Below the pieces are notes generated by a model. The model had not been told where the DNA came from, did not search any database, and was given only the letters and a program-made list of their open reading frames with translations. Position numbers and translations under genes: made by a program. This document shows, one piece after another, positions 41,396 through 50,837 of a stretch of 64,000 nt of DNA; position 1 is the stretch's first letter, and each line of letters begins with the position of its first letter. Source of the DNA: RYN-111 sp963760125 (GTDB lineage Bacteria; Actinomycetota; Actinomycetes; Mycobacteriales; SCTD01). Where the stretch lies: the NCBI GenBank assembly GCA_963760125.1, contig CAVXBV010000007.1:605817-669816 (forward strand). The letters run 5' to 3'.

Positions 41396-43507
41396 TCAGT
41401 AGACCTTGCGGAGAAGCAGGATCGAGCGACCCTCGACGGGGAACGCTTCGCCGGTCTTCAGGGCCCGCTGATCAGCGGTGTCCAGCAGCGGGGCGTGCGT
41501 GTCGACGACGACCTCCCACCGGTCGCCTGCGCCGACGTCGGGCAAGAGCACGTCCATCGTCTCGTGGTGCCCGTTGAACACCATCCAGAACTGGTCGTCC
41601 TTCACGTGCTCGCCGCGCGCGTCCGGCTCGCGGATGGCCTCGCCGTTGAGGAAGACGGTCACCGACCGCGCGAAGCCGGTCTCCCAGTCCTCGTCAGACA
41701 TCTCCTCACCGGCAAGGGTGTACCAGCCGATGTCCTCGAGGGGGCTGCCCTTCACCGGGCGGCCCTGGAAGAACCTGCGTCGGCGAAAGACGGGGTGCTC
41801 GCGGCGGAGCTTGGTGAGCGAGGCCAGGAAGTCGGTGAGGACCTCGAAGTCCTTGGACCGCTCCCAGTCGACCCAGGCGATCTCGCTGTCCTGGGCGTAG
41901 ACGTTGTTGTTGCCGTGCTGGGTCCGACCGAGCTCGTCGCCGTGCAGCAGCATCGGCACACCCTGGCTGAGCAACAACGTCGTGAGGAAGTTGCGCTTCT
42001 GCTGCTCGCGCAGGGCGATGACGTCGAGGTCGTCGCTCTCGCCCTCCACGCCGCAGTTCCACGACCGGTTGTGGCTCTCCCCGTCGTTGTTGTCCTCACC
42101 GTTGGCGTCGTTGTGCTTGTCGTTGTAGCTCACCAGGTCGTGCAGGGTGAACCCGTCATGGGCGGTGACGAAGTTGATGGAGGCGAACGGCCGCCGGCCG
42201 TCCTGCTCATAGAGGTCGGCTGAACCGGTGAGCCGGGAGGCGAACTCGGCCAGCGTCGCCTCGTCGCCGCGCCAGAAGTCGCGAACCGTGTCGCGGTACT
42301 TGCCGTTCCACTCGGTCCACAGCGGGGGGAAGCCCCCGACGTTGTAGCCGTTCTCGCCGATGTCCCACGGCTCGGCGATCAGCTTGACCTGACTGACGAC
42401 CGGGTCCTGCTGGACGAGGTCGAAGAAGGCGCTCAGGCGGTCGACCTCGTGGAACTGGCGGGCCAGGGAAGAGGCGAGGTCGAAGCGGAAGCCGTCGACG
42501 TGCATCTCGGTGACCCAGTACCGCAGCGAGTCCATGATCAGCTGGAGCACGTGTGGGTGCTTCATGAGCAGCGTGTTGCCGGTGCCGGTGGTGTCGTAGT
42601 AGTGCGCGCGGTCCTCGTCGACCAGGCGGTAGTAGGCGTTGTTGTCGATGCCGCGGAAGCTGAGCGTCGGCCCGAGCTGGTTGCCCTCGGCGGTGTGGTT
42701 GTAGACGACGTCCAGGATGACCTCGAGGCCGGCGGCGTGCAGCTCCTTCACCATCGCCTTGAACTCCTGCACCGGCTGACCGGTCGCGGAGTATCCGTTG
42801 TGCGGCGCGAGGAAGCCGATGGTGTTGTAGCCCCAGTAGTTGCGCAGCCCCTGCTCGGCGAGGTGGCTGTCGTGCACGAACTGGTGCACGGGCATGAGCT
42901 CGACGGCGGTGACGCCGATGCGCTTGTAGTGCTCGATCATCACCGGGTGGGAGACCGCGGAGTACGTGCCACGGATCGCCTCGGGGATGTCGGGGTGCGT
43001 CTGGGTGAGGCCCTTGACGTGCGCCTCGTAGATCACGGTCTCGTTGTACGGCGTGCGCGGGTGCCGGTCGTTGTCCCAGTCGAAGTACGGGCTGATGACC
43101 ACGCTCTTAGGCATGTGCGGCGCCGAGTCGGTGTCGTTGAAGCTGTCGTCGGACCAGTGGTAGGAGAAGCAGGCCTGGTCCCAGTCGACCTCCCCGTCCA
43201 TGGCCTTGGCGTAGGGGTCGAGCAGCAGCTTCGCCGGGTTGCAGCGGTGCCCGTTCTCGGGCTCGAACGGGCCGTGCACGCGGTAGCCGTAGCGCTGGCC
43301 GGGGCTGGTGCCGGGGAGATAGCCGTGCCAGACGAACGCGTCCCGCTCGCGCAGGGGGATGACGGTCTCGTTGCCTGCCTCGTCGAACAGGCACAGGTCC
43401 ACCCGGTCGGCGACCTCGCTGAACAGGGCGAAGTTGGTGCCGGAGCCGTCGAAGGTGGCGCCGAGCGGGTACGGCGTACCCGGCCAGGGGCGAAGGGGTT
43501 CGGACAC
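41396..43507 (-). CDS. glgX: Glycogen debranching enzyme (TreX/GlgX type)
   Basis: A 703-residue isoamylase-type GH13 enzyme. The N-terminal CBM48-like part has PYPLGATFDGSGTNFALFS. The barrel carries EVILDVVYNHTAEGN, DGFRFDLASSLARQ (nucleophile Asp), LIAEPWDIGENGYNVGGFP (acid/base Glu) and FVTAHDGFTLHDLVSYN. It debranches glycogen to supply linear chains to TreY and TreZ. It heads the trehalose operon. The GTG start follows a purine stretch 10-15 bp upstream without a strong ribosome site. A TetR gene lies 82 bp further upstream on the same strand. Confidence 0.95.
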   Translation of the reverse strand: MSEPLRPWPGTPYPLGATFDGSGTNFALFSEVADRVDLCLFDEAGNETVIPLRERDAFVWHGYLPGTSPGQRYGYRVHGPFEPENGHRCNPAKLLLDPYAKAMDGEVDWDQACFSYHWSDDSFNDTDSAPHMPKSVVISPYFDWDNDRHPRTPYNETVIYEAHVKGLTQTHPDIPEAIRGTYSAVSHPVMIEHYKRIGVTAVELMPVHQFVHDSHLAEQGLRNYWGYNTIGFLAPHNGYSATGQPVQEFKAMVKELHAAGLEVILDVVYNHTAEGNQLGPTLSFRGIDNNAYYRLVDEDRAHYYDTTGTGNTLLMKHPHVLQLIMDSLRYWVTEMHVDGFRFDLASSLARQFHEVDRLSAFFDLVQQDPVVSQVKLIAEPWDIGENGYNVGGFPPLWTEWNGKYRDTVRDFWRGDEATLAEFASRLTGSADLYEQDGRRPFASINFVTAHDGFTLHDLVSYNDKHNDANGEDNNDGESHNRSWNCGVEGESDDLDVIALREQQKRNFLTTLLLSQGVPMLLHGDELGRTQHGNNNVYAQDSEIAWVDWERSKDFEVLTDFLASLTKLRREHPVFRRRRFFQGRPVKGSPLEDIGWYTLAGEEMSDEDWETGFARSVTVFLNGEAIREPDARGEHVKDDQFWMVFNGHHETMDVLLPDVGAGDRWEVVVDTHAPLLDTADQRALKTGEAFPVEGRSILLLRKVY

Positions 43508-43589
43508 TGCGGGGGCTCCAGTGAGTCAGGGGGGCGGGCGTGAAGGCGACGCGGTGGAGACGTGGGCGGCGTACCCGATCGCGGGGTGG

Positions 43590-44204
43590 CTACGCGGCCT
43601 CGTGGACGAGAGCCGCGACGTAGAGGGTGACGAGCGTCTCCACCATCGGACCGGTGGCCGGGCGCGGCTCCGGCTGGTTGACCCAGTCGGCGAGCACCTC
43701 GGTCGCCGCGCCGGTCAGGGCGAGGCCCAGCAGCCGCGCCGACACCGGATCGGCGTGCTGCAGGGTGTGGGCCGCGATGACCTCGGCGAACAGCAGGGCC
43801 GTCGCCTGTCGGTCGGCCTCGAGCCCTCCGGCCAGGCGCACCTCGCGGTGGGTGACGCGCGCCCGGCGAGGGTCGGCCGTGAGGAGGTCGACGTACTGGC
43901 GCACGCCCTCTCGGATGCGCTCCTGCGGGGCGAGGTCGGTGCGCGCCGCGATCGGCATGAGCGAGGCCAGCACCTCTGACATGACGTGGCGGTACACCGC
44001 GAGCAGGAGGGCCTCCCGTGCGGGGAACTCCTCGTAGAACGACCGGGTGGCCACCCCGGCGACCGAGCACAGGCGCTCGACCGTCGTGCCGGCCCAGCCG
44101 TCGGTGCCGAACAGCTCGAGCCCGGCGTCGACCAGCCGTTCGCGACGGTCAGCCCGTCGCTCGGACTCGGAGAGCCCGCCGTACACCCGCCCCTGGATGG
44201 CCAT
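43590..44204 (-). CDS. TetR family transcriptional regulator
   Basis: A 204-residue regulator. The N-terminal HTH spans about residues 22-65: RERLVDAGLELFGTDGWAGT, then VAGVATRSFYEEFPAREALL. The C-terminal ligand domain is helical with no recognisable effector family. It lies upstream of treX on the same strand (82 bp) and 18 bp downstream of the integrin-like gene end, so it could regulate either or be part of the same transcript. No palindromic operator was found in the 82-bp gap. Confidence 0.85.
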   Translation of the reverse strand: MAIQGRVYGGLSESERRADRRERLVDAGLELFGTDGWAGTTVERLCSVAGVATRSFYEEFPAREALLLAVYRHVMSEVLASLMPIAARTDLAPQERIREGVRQYVDLLTADPRRARVTHREVRLAGGLEADRQATALLFAEVIAAHTLQHADPVSARLLGLALTGAATEVLADWVNQPEPRPATGPMVETLVTLYVAALVHEAA

Positions 44205-44222
44205 GGGATCAGGTTAGGGCGC

Positions 44223-47030
44223 TCAGTCGGCGCGGCGGGCTCGGACCTCGGGCCGAGCCCGCAGGCGCGCCAGCCCCAGGCCCGCCGAGGCGGTGATGGC
44301 GAAGGCCAACAGGCCGAGGGCCTGCACCTGTTCGCGCTGGCGACGGTCCACCATGGCCATCTGCTGGCCGGCGTTGAAGGCGGGGTCGTCGTCCTTGAGC
44401 GTGCCGGCCATGGCGAGGGCCAGCTGCAGCTCCTGCTGCTCCTGGATCGCGCCGGCGGTCAGCGGCTGGAGCTGGACCTGGGTCTGCACCTGCGGCTGGG
44501 GCTGGGCCTGGGGCTGCGCCGCCGGGGGAGCGGGCGCCGGCGGCGGGGGCGGGGGGTTGGGCGCGGGCTGCGCGGGCGGCGCCGGCGGGTCCGGGACCGC
44601 AGCCACCGGGCGCGGCTTGACGATCGCCTGCTCCTTGAGGCAGGTGACGTTCACCCGCGCTCGGCCGACGATCGTGTTGCGCAGCACCAGGTCGACGTCC
44701 TGGACGTAGCTGCCCGGCTTGACGTCCACGCAGCTCACCCGGACCCGGAACGCGCCGCTGCTGGGCTTCTTGACGTCCAGGCCCTTCAGGGCGCCGGCGT
44801 CCAGGGTCCCGAGGACCGGGGTGCGGTTGTGCGGGACCGCCACCACGTCCTGGCGGTCCGACAGGCTGGCGAGCAGCCGGCTGATGACGGCGGAGAACTC
44901 GTCGCCGTTGTTGCAGACGATCGGCTGACCGGCGGGGATGATCTGCTCCTCGTCGCACCGGACACCACCGGGTGGGGCGAGCATGCCGGTCCCCTGCGCG
45001 ACCCTCTTGAGGTCAGGGGCCGCGACGATCTCGCCTGCCGTCAGGCCGATGACCTTGATGCGGTTGTCCTGGAGGAGCTTGAGGGTGGGTCCGAACTCGA
45101 GCTGTGGGTCGTTGCGGTTGCTGCCGGGCCCGTTGTCGCCGGTGTCGGGCTGGCCGCCGAAGGGCGCCTGCATGTACTCGTTCGTCGCCAAGATGACGAT
45201 CCGGCGCACGTCCGGGCTGCCTCGCCAGTTGGCGCCCTGGTTGGGTGCGACGCCCGTGATCGTGGAGGGCAGCTGCCGGTCCTTGAGCGACTGTTCCTCC
45301 TCGGTGCGGGTGCCCGCTCCGTTGGCGAGGTTCTTCAGCGCGATGAGCTGGCCCTCGAGGTTGTCGGTGGCGACCGGCGGGGGCGTCTCGACGGCGAGCA
45401 GTTGCACGGCCTCGTCGAACTGGGCGTTCGGCGGTCCGATGGCCCGCAGGCGCTTGTAGATCGTCGGCTTGACGTAGCGCCGGGTCGGGTTCAGCGGGTC
45501 GACGTACTCCGGGGGGAACGCGGCTTGACCCTTGCCGGGGCCGGTGCCGATCGTGCCGATCCCGACGTTGAGGTCGACGCGCTGCTGGACGAGGCTGCGG
45601 GTAATGGACCGGATGTTCTTCTGGAGGTCGATGAGGTAGTCGCTCATCGACGCCGAGACGTCGTTGAGGAAGAAGAGGTCGAGCGGCGTGGGGTTCTTGG
45701 GCAGATCGAGCGTGAAGTCCTCGATGCTCGACTGCCCCACGGGCAGCGAGACGTTGCGGGCGCGGGGCGTCACGACGCCGGGGAGCGGGGGCGCGACGCT
45801 GAGGTCACCGACCGGGAGCGGGGTGAAGACCTGTCCGGGCGGGGTCGGGTCGACGTACCGCAGCAGGGAGTGGCCGGCGATCGCGTGAGCGCTCGACTGG
45901 TCGCCCCGGTCGCCGAGCAGCGTGCCGGGTCGAGGCCGGAGACCCGCCGGGATGGACACGCCTTGTCCTGTGCCCGGCTCGAGCTCCAGGAGGTTGCCGC
46001 TGACCTCGACGACGAGGCGGCTGCTGCCCAAGCGCGACGCCGCAGAGGTCACACCGGCCGGCGCCCGGAAGCCGGTGAACTGGCGCCCCCCGTCGAAGCT
46101 CTGCACGCCGCCGTTCGGGCCGAACGCGAAGACCTGCCCACCACTGCCCGCGGTGACCGCGGTGTAGCTGCTGCCTCCGACGGCCGTGAACGTCGCGCCG
46201 CCGTCTCGCGAGGTGAGCAGCCGGCCGCCGACGATGCCGTAGAGGGTGTTGGAGTTCGAGGGGTCGATGTCGAGCTGGCTGAAGCCGGTGCCGCCCCCGG
46301 GGAGGTCGCCCGCTCCGGTCTGGAGCGTCCAGGACCCGCCGCCGTCGGTGGTGCGGTAGAGGAAGCCGGTGGGCGTGCCCCCGGTTCCGGGGACGCCTCC
46401 GGTGAGGCCGCCGGGCAGGCCGGTGGTGCCACCGCCGTTGTCGCTCCCACCGGTGGCAGTGGGGCTGATGGTGAGGTAGGCGGTCCGTCCGTCGGACGCC
46501 GCGCGCAGCAGGCGCGGCGCACCCTGGGTCGGCAGGCCGTTGTCGCTGGTGGCCCAGGAGCCAGCGGCGCCCCCGTCGGCGCTGACGAGGACGTGCGGGC
46601 GGCTGGCGGCGCCGGAGCCCTCCTGGACGGCGGCGAGCGCGCGCCCCCCGAGCAGGGCGACTGAGACGATCTGTGCGCCGGTCCCGAGGAAGGGCTGGCT
46701 GCCCGTGACGGTGGGGGAGAGCTCGAAGACGCGGCTCCACGCGCAACCGTGGCTCTTCGAGACCTGGATCGCGTAGCCGTTGGTGGTGGCGACGTTCTGC
46801 GGCTTCTGTTCGTTGACCGTGTACGTCTCGACGACGTCGTGGTCCGAGCCGTTCAACCCGGAGACCGGGGCGAAGGGCGCGACCTTGATCGCCTCCCACC
46901 GGCCCACGGGCTTGGGCGCGCAGCTCAGGTGCGGGGCCGTCGCCAGCGCGACCGCGGGCACCGCGGCGACGAGCAGGGCGCCGGAGACCAGCGCCGCCCG
47001 GAACCTCGGTCGTGTCACGCGCCCGGTCAC
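44223..47030 (-). CDS. Secreted BNR-propeller protein with integrin-beta-like VWA domain and C-terminal anchor
   Basis: A 935-residue protein starting with a signal peptide (about 1-31). Residues 35-400 are propeller-like, with Asp-box repeats RTTDGGGSW, TSRDGGATF and QSFDGGRQF. At 449-730 a VWA domain resembles the integrin beta I-like domain: TPLDLFFLNDVSASMSDYL matches the integrin YPVDLYYLMDLSYSM context, MIDAS D-x-S-x-S is at 457-461, TDNLEG (555-560) stands where integrins have the NLDxPEG loop, RRIVILATNE the LLVFATD strand, and LLQDNRIKVIGLT the LAENNIQPIFAVT segment. A Cys-containing beta domain (760-798), a Pro/Gln-rich linker (about 805-860) and a helix (about 903-920) end the protein. 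It is coupled to an FtsH-like gene by a 4-bp overlap. Alignment was by eye. Confidence 0.75.
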   Translation of the reverse strand: MTGRVTRPRFRAALVSGALLVAAVPAVALATAPHLSCAPKPVGRWEAIKVAPFAPVSGLNGSDHDVVETYTVNEQKPQNVATTNGYAIQVSKSHGCAWSRVFELSPTVTGSQPFLGTGAQIVSVALLGGRALAAVQEGSGAASRPHVLVSADGGAAGSWATSDNGLPTQGAPRLLRAASDGRTAYLTISPTATGGSDNGGGTTGLPGGLTGGVPGTGGTPTGFLYRTTDGGGSWTLQTGAGDLPGGGTGFSQLDIDPSNSNTLYGIVGGRLLTSRDGGATFTAVGGSSYTAVTAGSGGQVFAFGPNGGVQSFDGGRQFTGFRAPAGVTSAASRLGSSRLVVEVSGNLLELEPGTGQGVSIPAGLRPRPGTLLGDRGDQSSAHAIAGHSLLRYVDPTPPGQVFTPLPVGDLSVAPPLPGVVTPRARNVSLPVGQSSIEDFTLDLPKNPTPLDLFFLNDVSASMSDYLIDLQKNIRSITRSLVQQRVDLNVGIGTIGTGPGKGQAAFPPEYVDPLNPTRRYVKPTIYKRLRAIGPPNAQFDEAVQLLAVETPPPVATDNLEGQLIALKNLANGAGTRTEEEQSLKDRQLPSTITGVAPNQGANWRGSPDVRRIVILATNEYMQAPFGGQPDTGDNGPGSNRNDPQLEFGPTLKLLQDNRIKVIGLTAGEIVAAPDLKRVAQGTGMLAPPGGVRCDEEQIIPAGQPIVCNNGDEFSAVISRLLASLSDRQDVVAVPHNRTPVLGTLDAGALKGLDVKKPSSGAFRVRVSCVDVKPGSYVQDVDLVLRNTIVGRARVNVTCLKEQAIVKPRPVAAVPDPPAPPAQPAPNPPPPPPAPAPPAAQPQAQPQPQVQTQVQLQPLTAGAIQEQQELQLALAMAGTLKDDDPAFNAGQQMAMVDRRQREQVQALGLLAFAITASAGLGLARLRARPEVRARRAD

Positions 47031-49219
47031 TTCTTGGTGGTGGTGCGCTTCTTGCCGGCCGCAGGGGTGGTGCTGCGGCCCGCAGCGGTGGCCTTGTTGG
47101 CCGGCTTCGCGGCGGCGGGGGCGGTGACCGACCTGGGCGCCGGCTTGGCCGCGGCCGTGCGCGTACGGCGGACAGGAGCCACCGTGGTGGTGGCACTGCC
47201 CGGACCGCCGATGGCCGTGAGGAGCGGGGCGAGCGCGTCGGTGAGGACCTCACCCTCCAGGGTCTCCTCGGCGTCGAGGCGCGCGGCCAGGCTGTCGAGC
47301 TCGCGCCGGTGTGCGCGCAGGATCGCCTTCGCCTCGTCGCGGGCCTGCTCGACCAGGTCACGGATGGCCTTCTCGACCTCGCGCTGCGTCTGGTCGGACA
47401 GCTCGATCAGCTGGCTGTCGTTGCCCAGGAAGCCCTCGCCGGCCTTGACCTGCAGGCGCAGCGGCCCGACGACGTCGCTCATGCCGTACTTGGTGACCAT
47501 GTCGCGGGCGAGCTCGGTGGCGTGCTCGAGGTCCTGCTCGGCACCGGTCGAGCCCTCGCCCAGCACGAGCTCCTCGGAGGCGATGCCACCGAGAGTGGCC
47601 ACCAGCTGGCTGTGCAGGCTGCTGCGGGTGAGCAGCGTCGCCTCGGTGTCCCCGAACGAGGCAGCAGCCACGACGCGGCCACGGCCGAGCACGGTGACCC
47701 GGTGGATGTCCTCGATGCGACCGAGCGTCGCCGCGACGACGATGTGCCCGATCTCGTGGTACGCCGCGCGGAGCCGCTCCTCGGTGGTGAGCACGCGCCC
47801 ACGGCGCTGCGGACCCTCGAGCACGCGGACGACCGCCTCCTCGAGGTCCTTCTGCGCGATCTGGCTGCCCTTGCGGCGGATGGTGAGGAGCGCGGCCTCG
47901 TTGACGACGGAGGCGAGGTCGGCACCGGTGAACCCGGGGCAGCGCTCCGCGAGCCTCTCGAGGCTGACGTCCGGCCCGAGGGGCTTCTTGGCCGCGTGGA
48001 TGTTGAGGATGCGCACGCGCCCCTCGAGGTCGGGGCGCTCGACGGTGATGTGCCGGTCGAAGCGGCCCGGGCGCATGAGCGCCGGGTCGAGGATGTCGGG
48101 GCGGTTGGTCGCGGCGATGACCACGACGCCGGTGGAGGCCTCGAAGCCGTCCATCTCGACCAGCAGCTGGTTGAGGGTCTGCTCGCGCTCGTCCGAACCG
48201 CCACCGCCGCCGCCGGAACCGCGCTTGCGGCCGGCCGCGTCGAGCTCGTCGATGAACACGATGGCCGGCGCGACCGCGTTGACGCGGCGGAACAGGTCGC
48301 GGATGCGCGCCGCGCCGACGCCCACGAGGGACTCGACGAACTCGGCACCGGCCACGCTGAAGAACGGGACGCCGGCCTCACCGGCGACGGCCTTGGCGAG
48401 CAGCGTCTTGCCGGTCCCGGGCGGGCCGAACAGCAGGACCCCCTTCGGGGGTACGGCGCCGAGAGCGACGTACTTGCTGGGGTCCTTGAGGTAGTCGCGG
48501 ATCTCCGCGAGCTCGATGACGGCCTCCTCGGCGCCACCCACGTCCTTGAACGTGATGCTCGAGCCCCCGGTGCGGCTGCCGTCGTCGACGCGGCCGAAGT
48601 TCGTGACCTCACCGATCGCGCCGCCACCTGACCCCTTGCCCAGGAAGAGCAGCGCGAAGATGTTGGCCAGGATCAGGACCGGCATGAGGAACAGGGTGAA
48701 CAGGCGGACGCGCGCCTTGGTGTGCTGCTTGTCGATCGTGAACGTGGCGCCGCCGTTCTTGAGGATCTCGGCCTCGCGGGTGTACGCCGTGCCGTTGCTC
48801 GGCAGCTCGGCGCTGACCGTCTGACGCTCGTCGGTCACGCCCTCCACGACCGCGGGGGGCGCCTGCTTCGAGCCGCCCTGCAACGCGACCGCGTCGGACA
48901 CCGAGCGCAGCTTGAGCTGCAGCTGGTTGTCCTGGTCGAGGTAGGTGGCGCTCACGACGCGGGAGCCCGCGGCAAGGGCGTCGGCCTTGTCGACGGAGAC
49001 CTGGGTGCCCTCCTGCGCCGGGAGGATCACGGTCAGCGACGTGATGAAGGCGACAACCAGGAGCAGGAGGGTCGCGGCGAGCGCGATCATCGTGCGCGGC
49101 GGGCCCTGCTTTCCGGTGGCCGCGCGAACGCGCTGGCGCGCCGCGCGCCGCGCCGTGAACCGGTCGACGAGGCCGCTGGGCTCCGTGGTGCTGGGGGAGC
49201 CGCTCGGGGGGGTGGCCAC
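47027..49219 (-). CDS. FtsH-like membrane AAA+ zinc metalloprotease, divergent paralogue type
   Basis: A 730-residue protein. Helix 1 (44-64), an outside domain, helix 2 (173-193), then the AAA module: Walker A GPPGTGKT (265-272), Walker B IVFIDELDA, SRH NRPDILDPALMRPGRFDR. The protease domain has HEIGH (488-492) as the zinc site and STGAEQDLEHAT with the third ligand Asp 563. A basic Ala/Lys/Thr-rich tail (about 675-730) ends TTTKK, unlike housekeeping FtsH. A Gly-rich insert follows Walker B (RKRGSGGGGGG). GTG 49219 follows AGGAGG at 7 bp. It precedes and overlaps the integrin-like gene, so it may process or control that protein. Whether another FtsH exists in the genome is unknown. Confidence 0.9.
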   Translation of the reverse strand: MATPPSGSPSTTEPSGLVDRFTARRAARQRVRAATGKQGPPRTMIALAATLLLLVVAFITSLTVILPAQEGTQVSVDKADALAAGSRVVSATYLDQDNQLQLKLRSVSDAVALQGGSKQAPPAVVEGVTDERQTVSAELPSNGTAYTREAEILKNGGATFTIDKQHTKARVRLFTLFLMPVLILANIFALLFLGKGSGGGAIGEVTNFGRVDDGSRTGGSSITFKDVGGAEEAVIELAEIRDYLKDPSKYVALGAVPPKGVLLFGPPGTGKTLLAKAVAGEAGVPFFSVAGAEFVESLVGVGAARIRDLFRRVNAVAPAIVFIDELDAAGRKRGSGGGGGGSDEREQTLNQLLVEMDGFEASTGVVVIAATNRPDILDPALMRPGRFDRHITVERPDLEGRVRILNIHAAKKPLGPDVSLERLAERCPGFTGADLASVVNEAALLTIRRKGSQIAQKDLEEAVVRVLEGPQRRGRVLTTEERLRAAYHEIGHIVVAATLGRIEDIHRVTVLGRGRVVAAASFGDTEATLLTRSSLHSQLVATLGGIASEELVLGEGSTGAEQDLEHATELARDMVTKYGMSDVVGPLRLQVKAGEGFLGNDSQLIELSDQTQREVEKAIRDLVEQARDEAKAILRAHRRELDSLAARLDAEETLEGEVLTDALAPLLTAIGGPGSATTTVAPVRRTRTAAAKPAPRSVTAPAAAKPANKATAAGRSTTPAAGKKRTTTKK

Positions 49220-49443
49220 GGAAGAACCTCCTCGCCGGGGTCACCGGCAGTCAGGGGTGCCCGTCACGTCTCGGAAGCGAGGTGTGCGCAGGACAAGGCG
49301 GAGCAGAACAGGGGTGCTGGGGGGATTCGCCACGGCAGCAGGTTCTCCTGCCGTCCATGGCGGTGATCATTGTGACCCACGGCACCCGGGTGTGTCTCCT
49401 GTGGGACCCCTGCTCGAATGGCTCGGCCCGGCCCGGGCGCCGG

Positions 49444-49785
49444 TTAGCTGGCGGCGCCGAGCACCTGCCAGCCGCTGAGCAGGCGCTGGAGCTCGTCGGC
49501 CAGGGGGGATGTCACGTCCACGATGCGTGCGGGGGGCGTGTGCAAGGCCAGCCGGGACGCTCGGCGAGCGGCAGAGGCCGCGTGGGCGCGGTCGCGGGCG
49601 GCATGCGCACGGAGCGGGACCTCGCGGAAAGCGCGGGCCAGCAGCACGAAGGCCTCCTCGCGGGGGACCTCGCGGGTTCCGCGCACCCAACGCTGGGCGT
49701 CGCAGCGGCAGCACCGCTCGAGGGCGACGCACTGGTCGCCGACGGGGATCGGGAAGACGAGGACCTCGCTGCCGCAGCACTCCAT
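49444..49785 (-). CDS. Small cysteine-containing protein of unknown function
   Basis: A 113-residue protein starting MECCGSEVLVFP. Cysteines at positions 3, 4, and then in DQCVALERCCRCDAQRW suggest a metal-binding N-terminus. The C-terminal two thirds are helical and Arg/Ala-rich, ending LSGWQVLGAAS. ATG 49785 follows AGGAG at 7 bp, better than an upstream GTG at 49827. No family recognised. It lies 225 bp upstream of the FtsH-like gene on the same strand; the gap holds nothing I can assign. A 14-bp perfect palindrome lies about 50 bp before its start. Confidence 0.6.
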   Translation of the reverse strand: MECCGSEVLVFPIPVGDQCVALERCCRCDAQRWVRGTREVPREEAFVLLARAFREVPLRAHAARDRAHAASAARRASRLALHTPPARIVDVTSPLADELQRLLSGWQVLGAAS

Positions 49786-49836
49786 CGGTTCGCTCCTGAT
49801 CTCTGGCGGGCGACGCGTTGTCACCAAGCGCGTTCT

Positions 49837-49850
49837 TCTGAGTACTCAGA
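49837..49850. promoter_or_regulatory. 14-bp perfect palindrome TCTGAGTACTCAGA
   Basis: TCTGAGTACTCAGA is its own reverse complement. It lies 52 bp upstream of the small Cys-protein start and between it and the DUF6159 stop. An A/T-richer centre in very GC-rich DNA and its location suggest an operator or promoter-associated site. No regulator is implicated. Confidence 0.35.
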
Positions 49851-49994
49851 GTGACCGAATCGGGACATCCCCACCATGGCCCGCTCGGGCCGTTGATCGC
49901 GCCGCGGCGGGTGGTGCCGGCTCCGCCGTACGGCGCAACGTGGACTGCTCCGCCCCGTGCGGCGGCGGCATCGGAGAGGACGCCGACGGTGACC

Positions 49995-50837
49995 TCAGCT
50001 CGCGTCCCACTCCCCATGGGCTCCGGCGTAGGCAGGCTGGTACTGACGCCCGCGCTCCGCGAACAGGCAGGAGAGATCGCCGAAGGGCCCCCCGTCGCCA
50101 TCCGTGGCATATCGGTACAGCGCGGCAGACAGGACGGCGGTCGCCGTTGCGTTCAGGGCGAGGTACGCCGCGGTGACCAGGAAAGCCGCCACGATGGCCG
50201 GCACCGTCCCCACGACCGCAAGCGGGCCCACGATGAGCACCACCGCGGCGATCCACCAGAACGCCAGCACCGTTTCGATCCCGCCACGGCTGACGGCGGC
50301 TTCGCCCCACCGCTCGCGAAACAGCGTCGCCGACCGTCGTAGGGCCTGACGCACTGAGCCACCTTCGAACAGCACCACCGGCACCACGAGCAGCGTCGCC
50401 ATGGCGAACAGCGCCCCCGCGCCCCACGTGGCAAGCCGACCGAGTGCCCCGAGGCGCTCTTCCAGGGCGCGGAGCGCCGCCCCGACTGTCGCGTTCAGCA
50501 GCGACCACACCAACAACCCTGGCAGGTGCGGCGTGACAAGCCGAACGCCCTCGTGCAGCCCGATCGGGTGTCCGTTCATGTGCTCGGTCGTGACCGCGAC
50601 CACCACGGCAGCAGTTAGCGAGCCCACGACGGACGTCGCCACGAGCGCGCCGAACAACAGGAACAGCTTCTCTGGCCCATACCCGACAGCGTCCCTCACG
50701 GAGACGAAGAGAAGCGCTCCGATCCCGAAGGTCAGGACAGCGTGCACAAACCCGGGCCACAGAAGCACCGGGACGGCCCGGATGACCGCGAAGCATCCGC
50801 GAAGCAGGGCCCATCCAGTGTGCCACCGGCGCATCAC
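49995..50837 (-). CDS. Membrane protein, DUF6159-like
   Basis: A 280-residue protein with about six hydrophobic segments (near 15-45, 60-90, 105-120, 130-160, 180-230). RRSATLFRERWGEAAVSR is the amphipathic segment often seen in DUF6159 members. Function unknown. The start is GTG 50837 with ATG one codon later; it overlaps the DUF6933-like stop (GTGA). It and the next gene lie near a decayed integrase and a toxin-antitoxin pair, so they may be part of an old mobile element. Confidence 0.65.
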   Translation of the reverse strand: MMRRWHTGWALLRGCFAVIRAVPVLLWPGFVHAVLTFGIGALLFVSVRDAVGYGPEKLFLLFGALVATSVVGSLTAAVVVAVTTEHMNGHPIGLHEGVRLVTPHLPGLLVWSLLNATVGAALRALEERLGALGRLATWGAGALFAMATLLVVPVVLFEGGSVRQALRRSATLFRERWGEAAVSRGGIETVLAFWWIAAVVLIVGPLAVVGTVPAIVAAFLVTAAYLALNATATAVLSAALYRYATDGDGGPFGDLSCLFAERGRQYQPAYAGAHGEWDAS

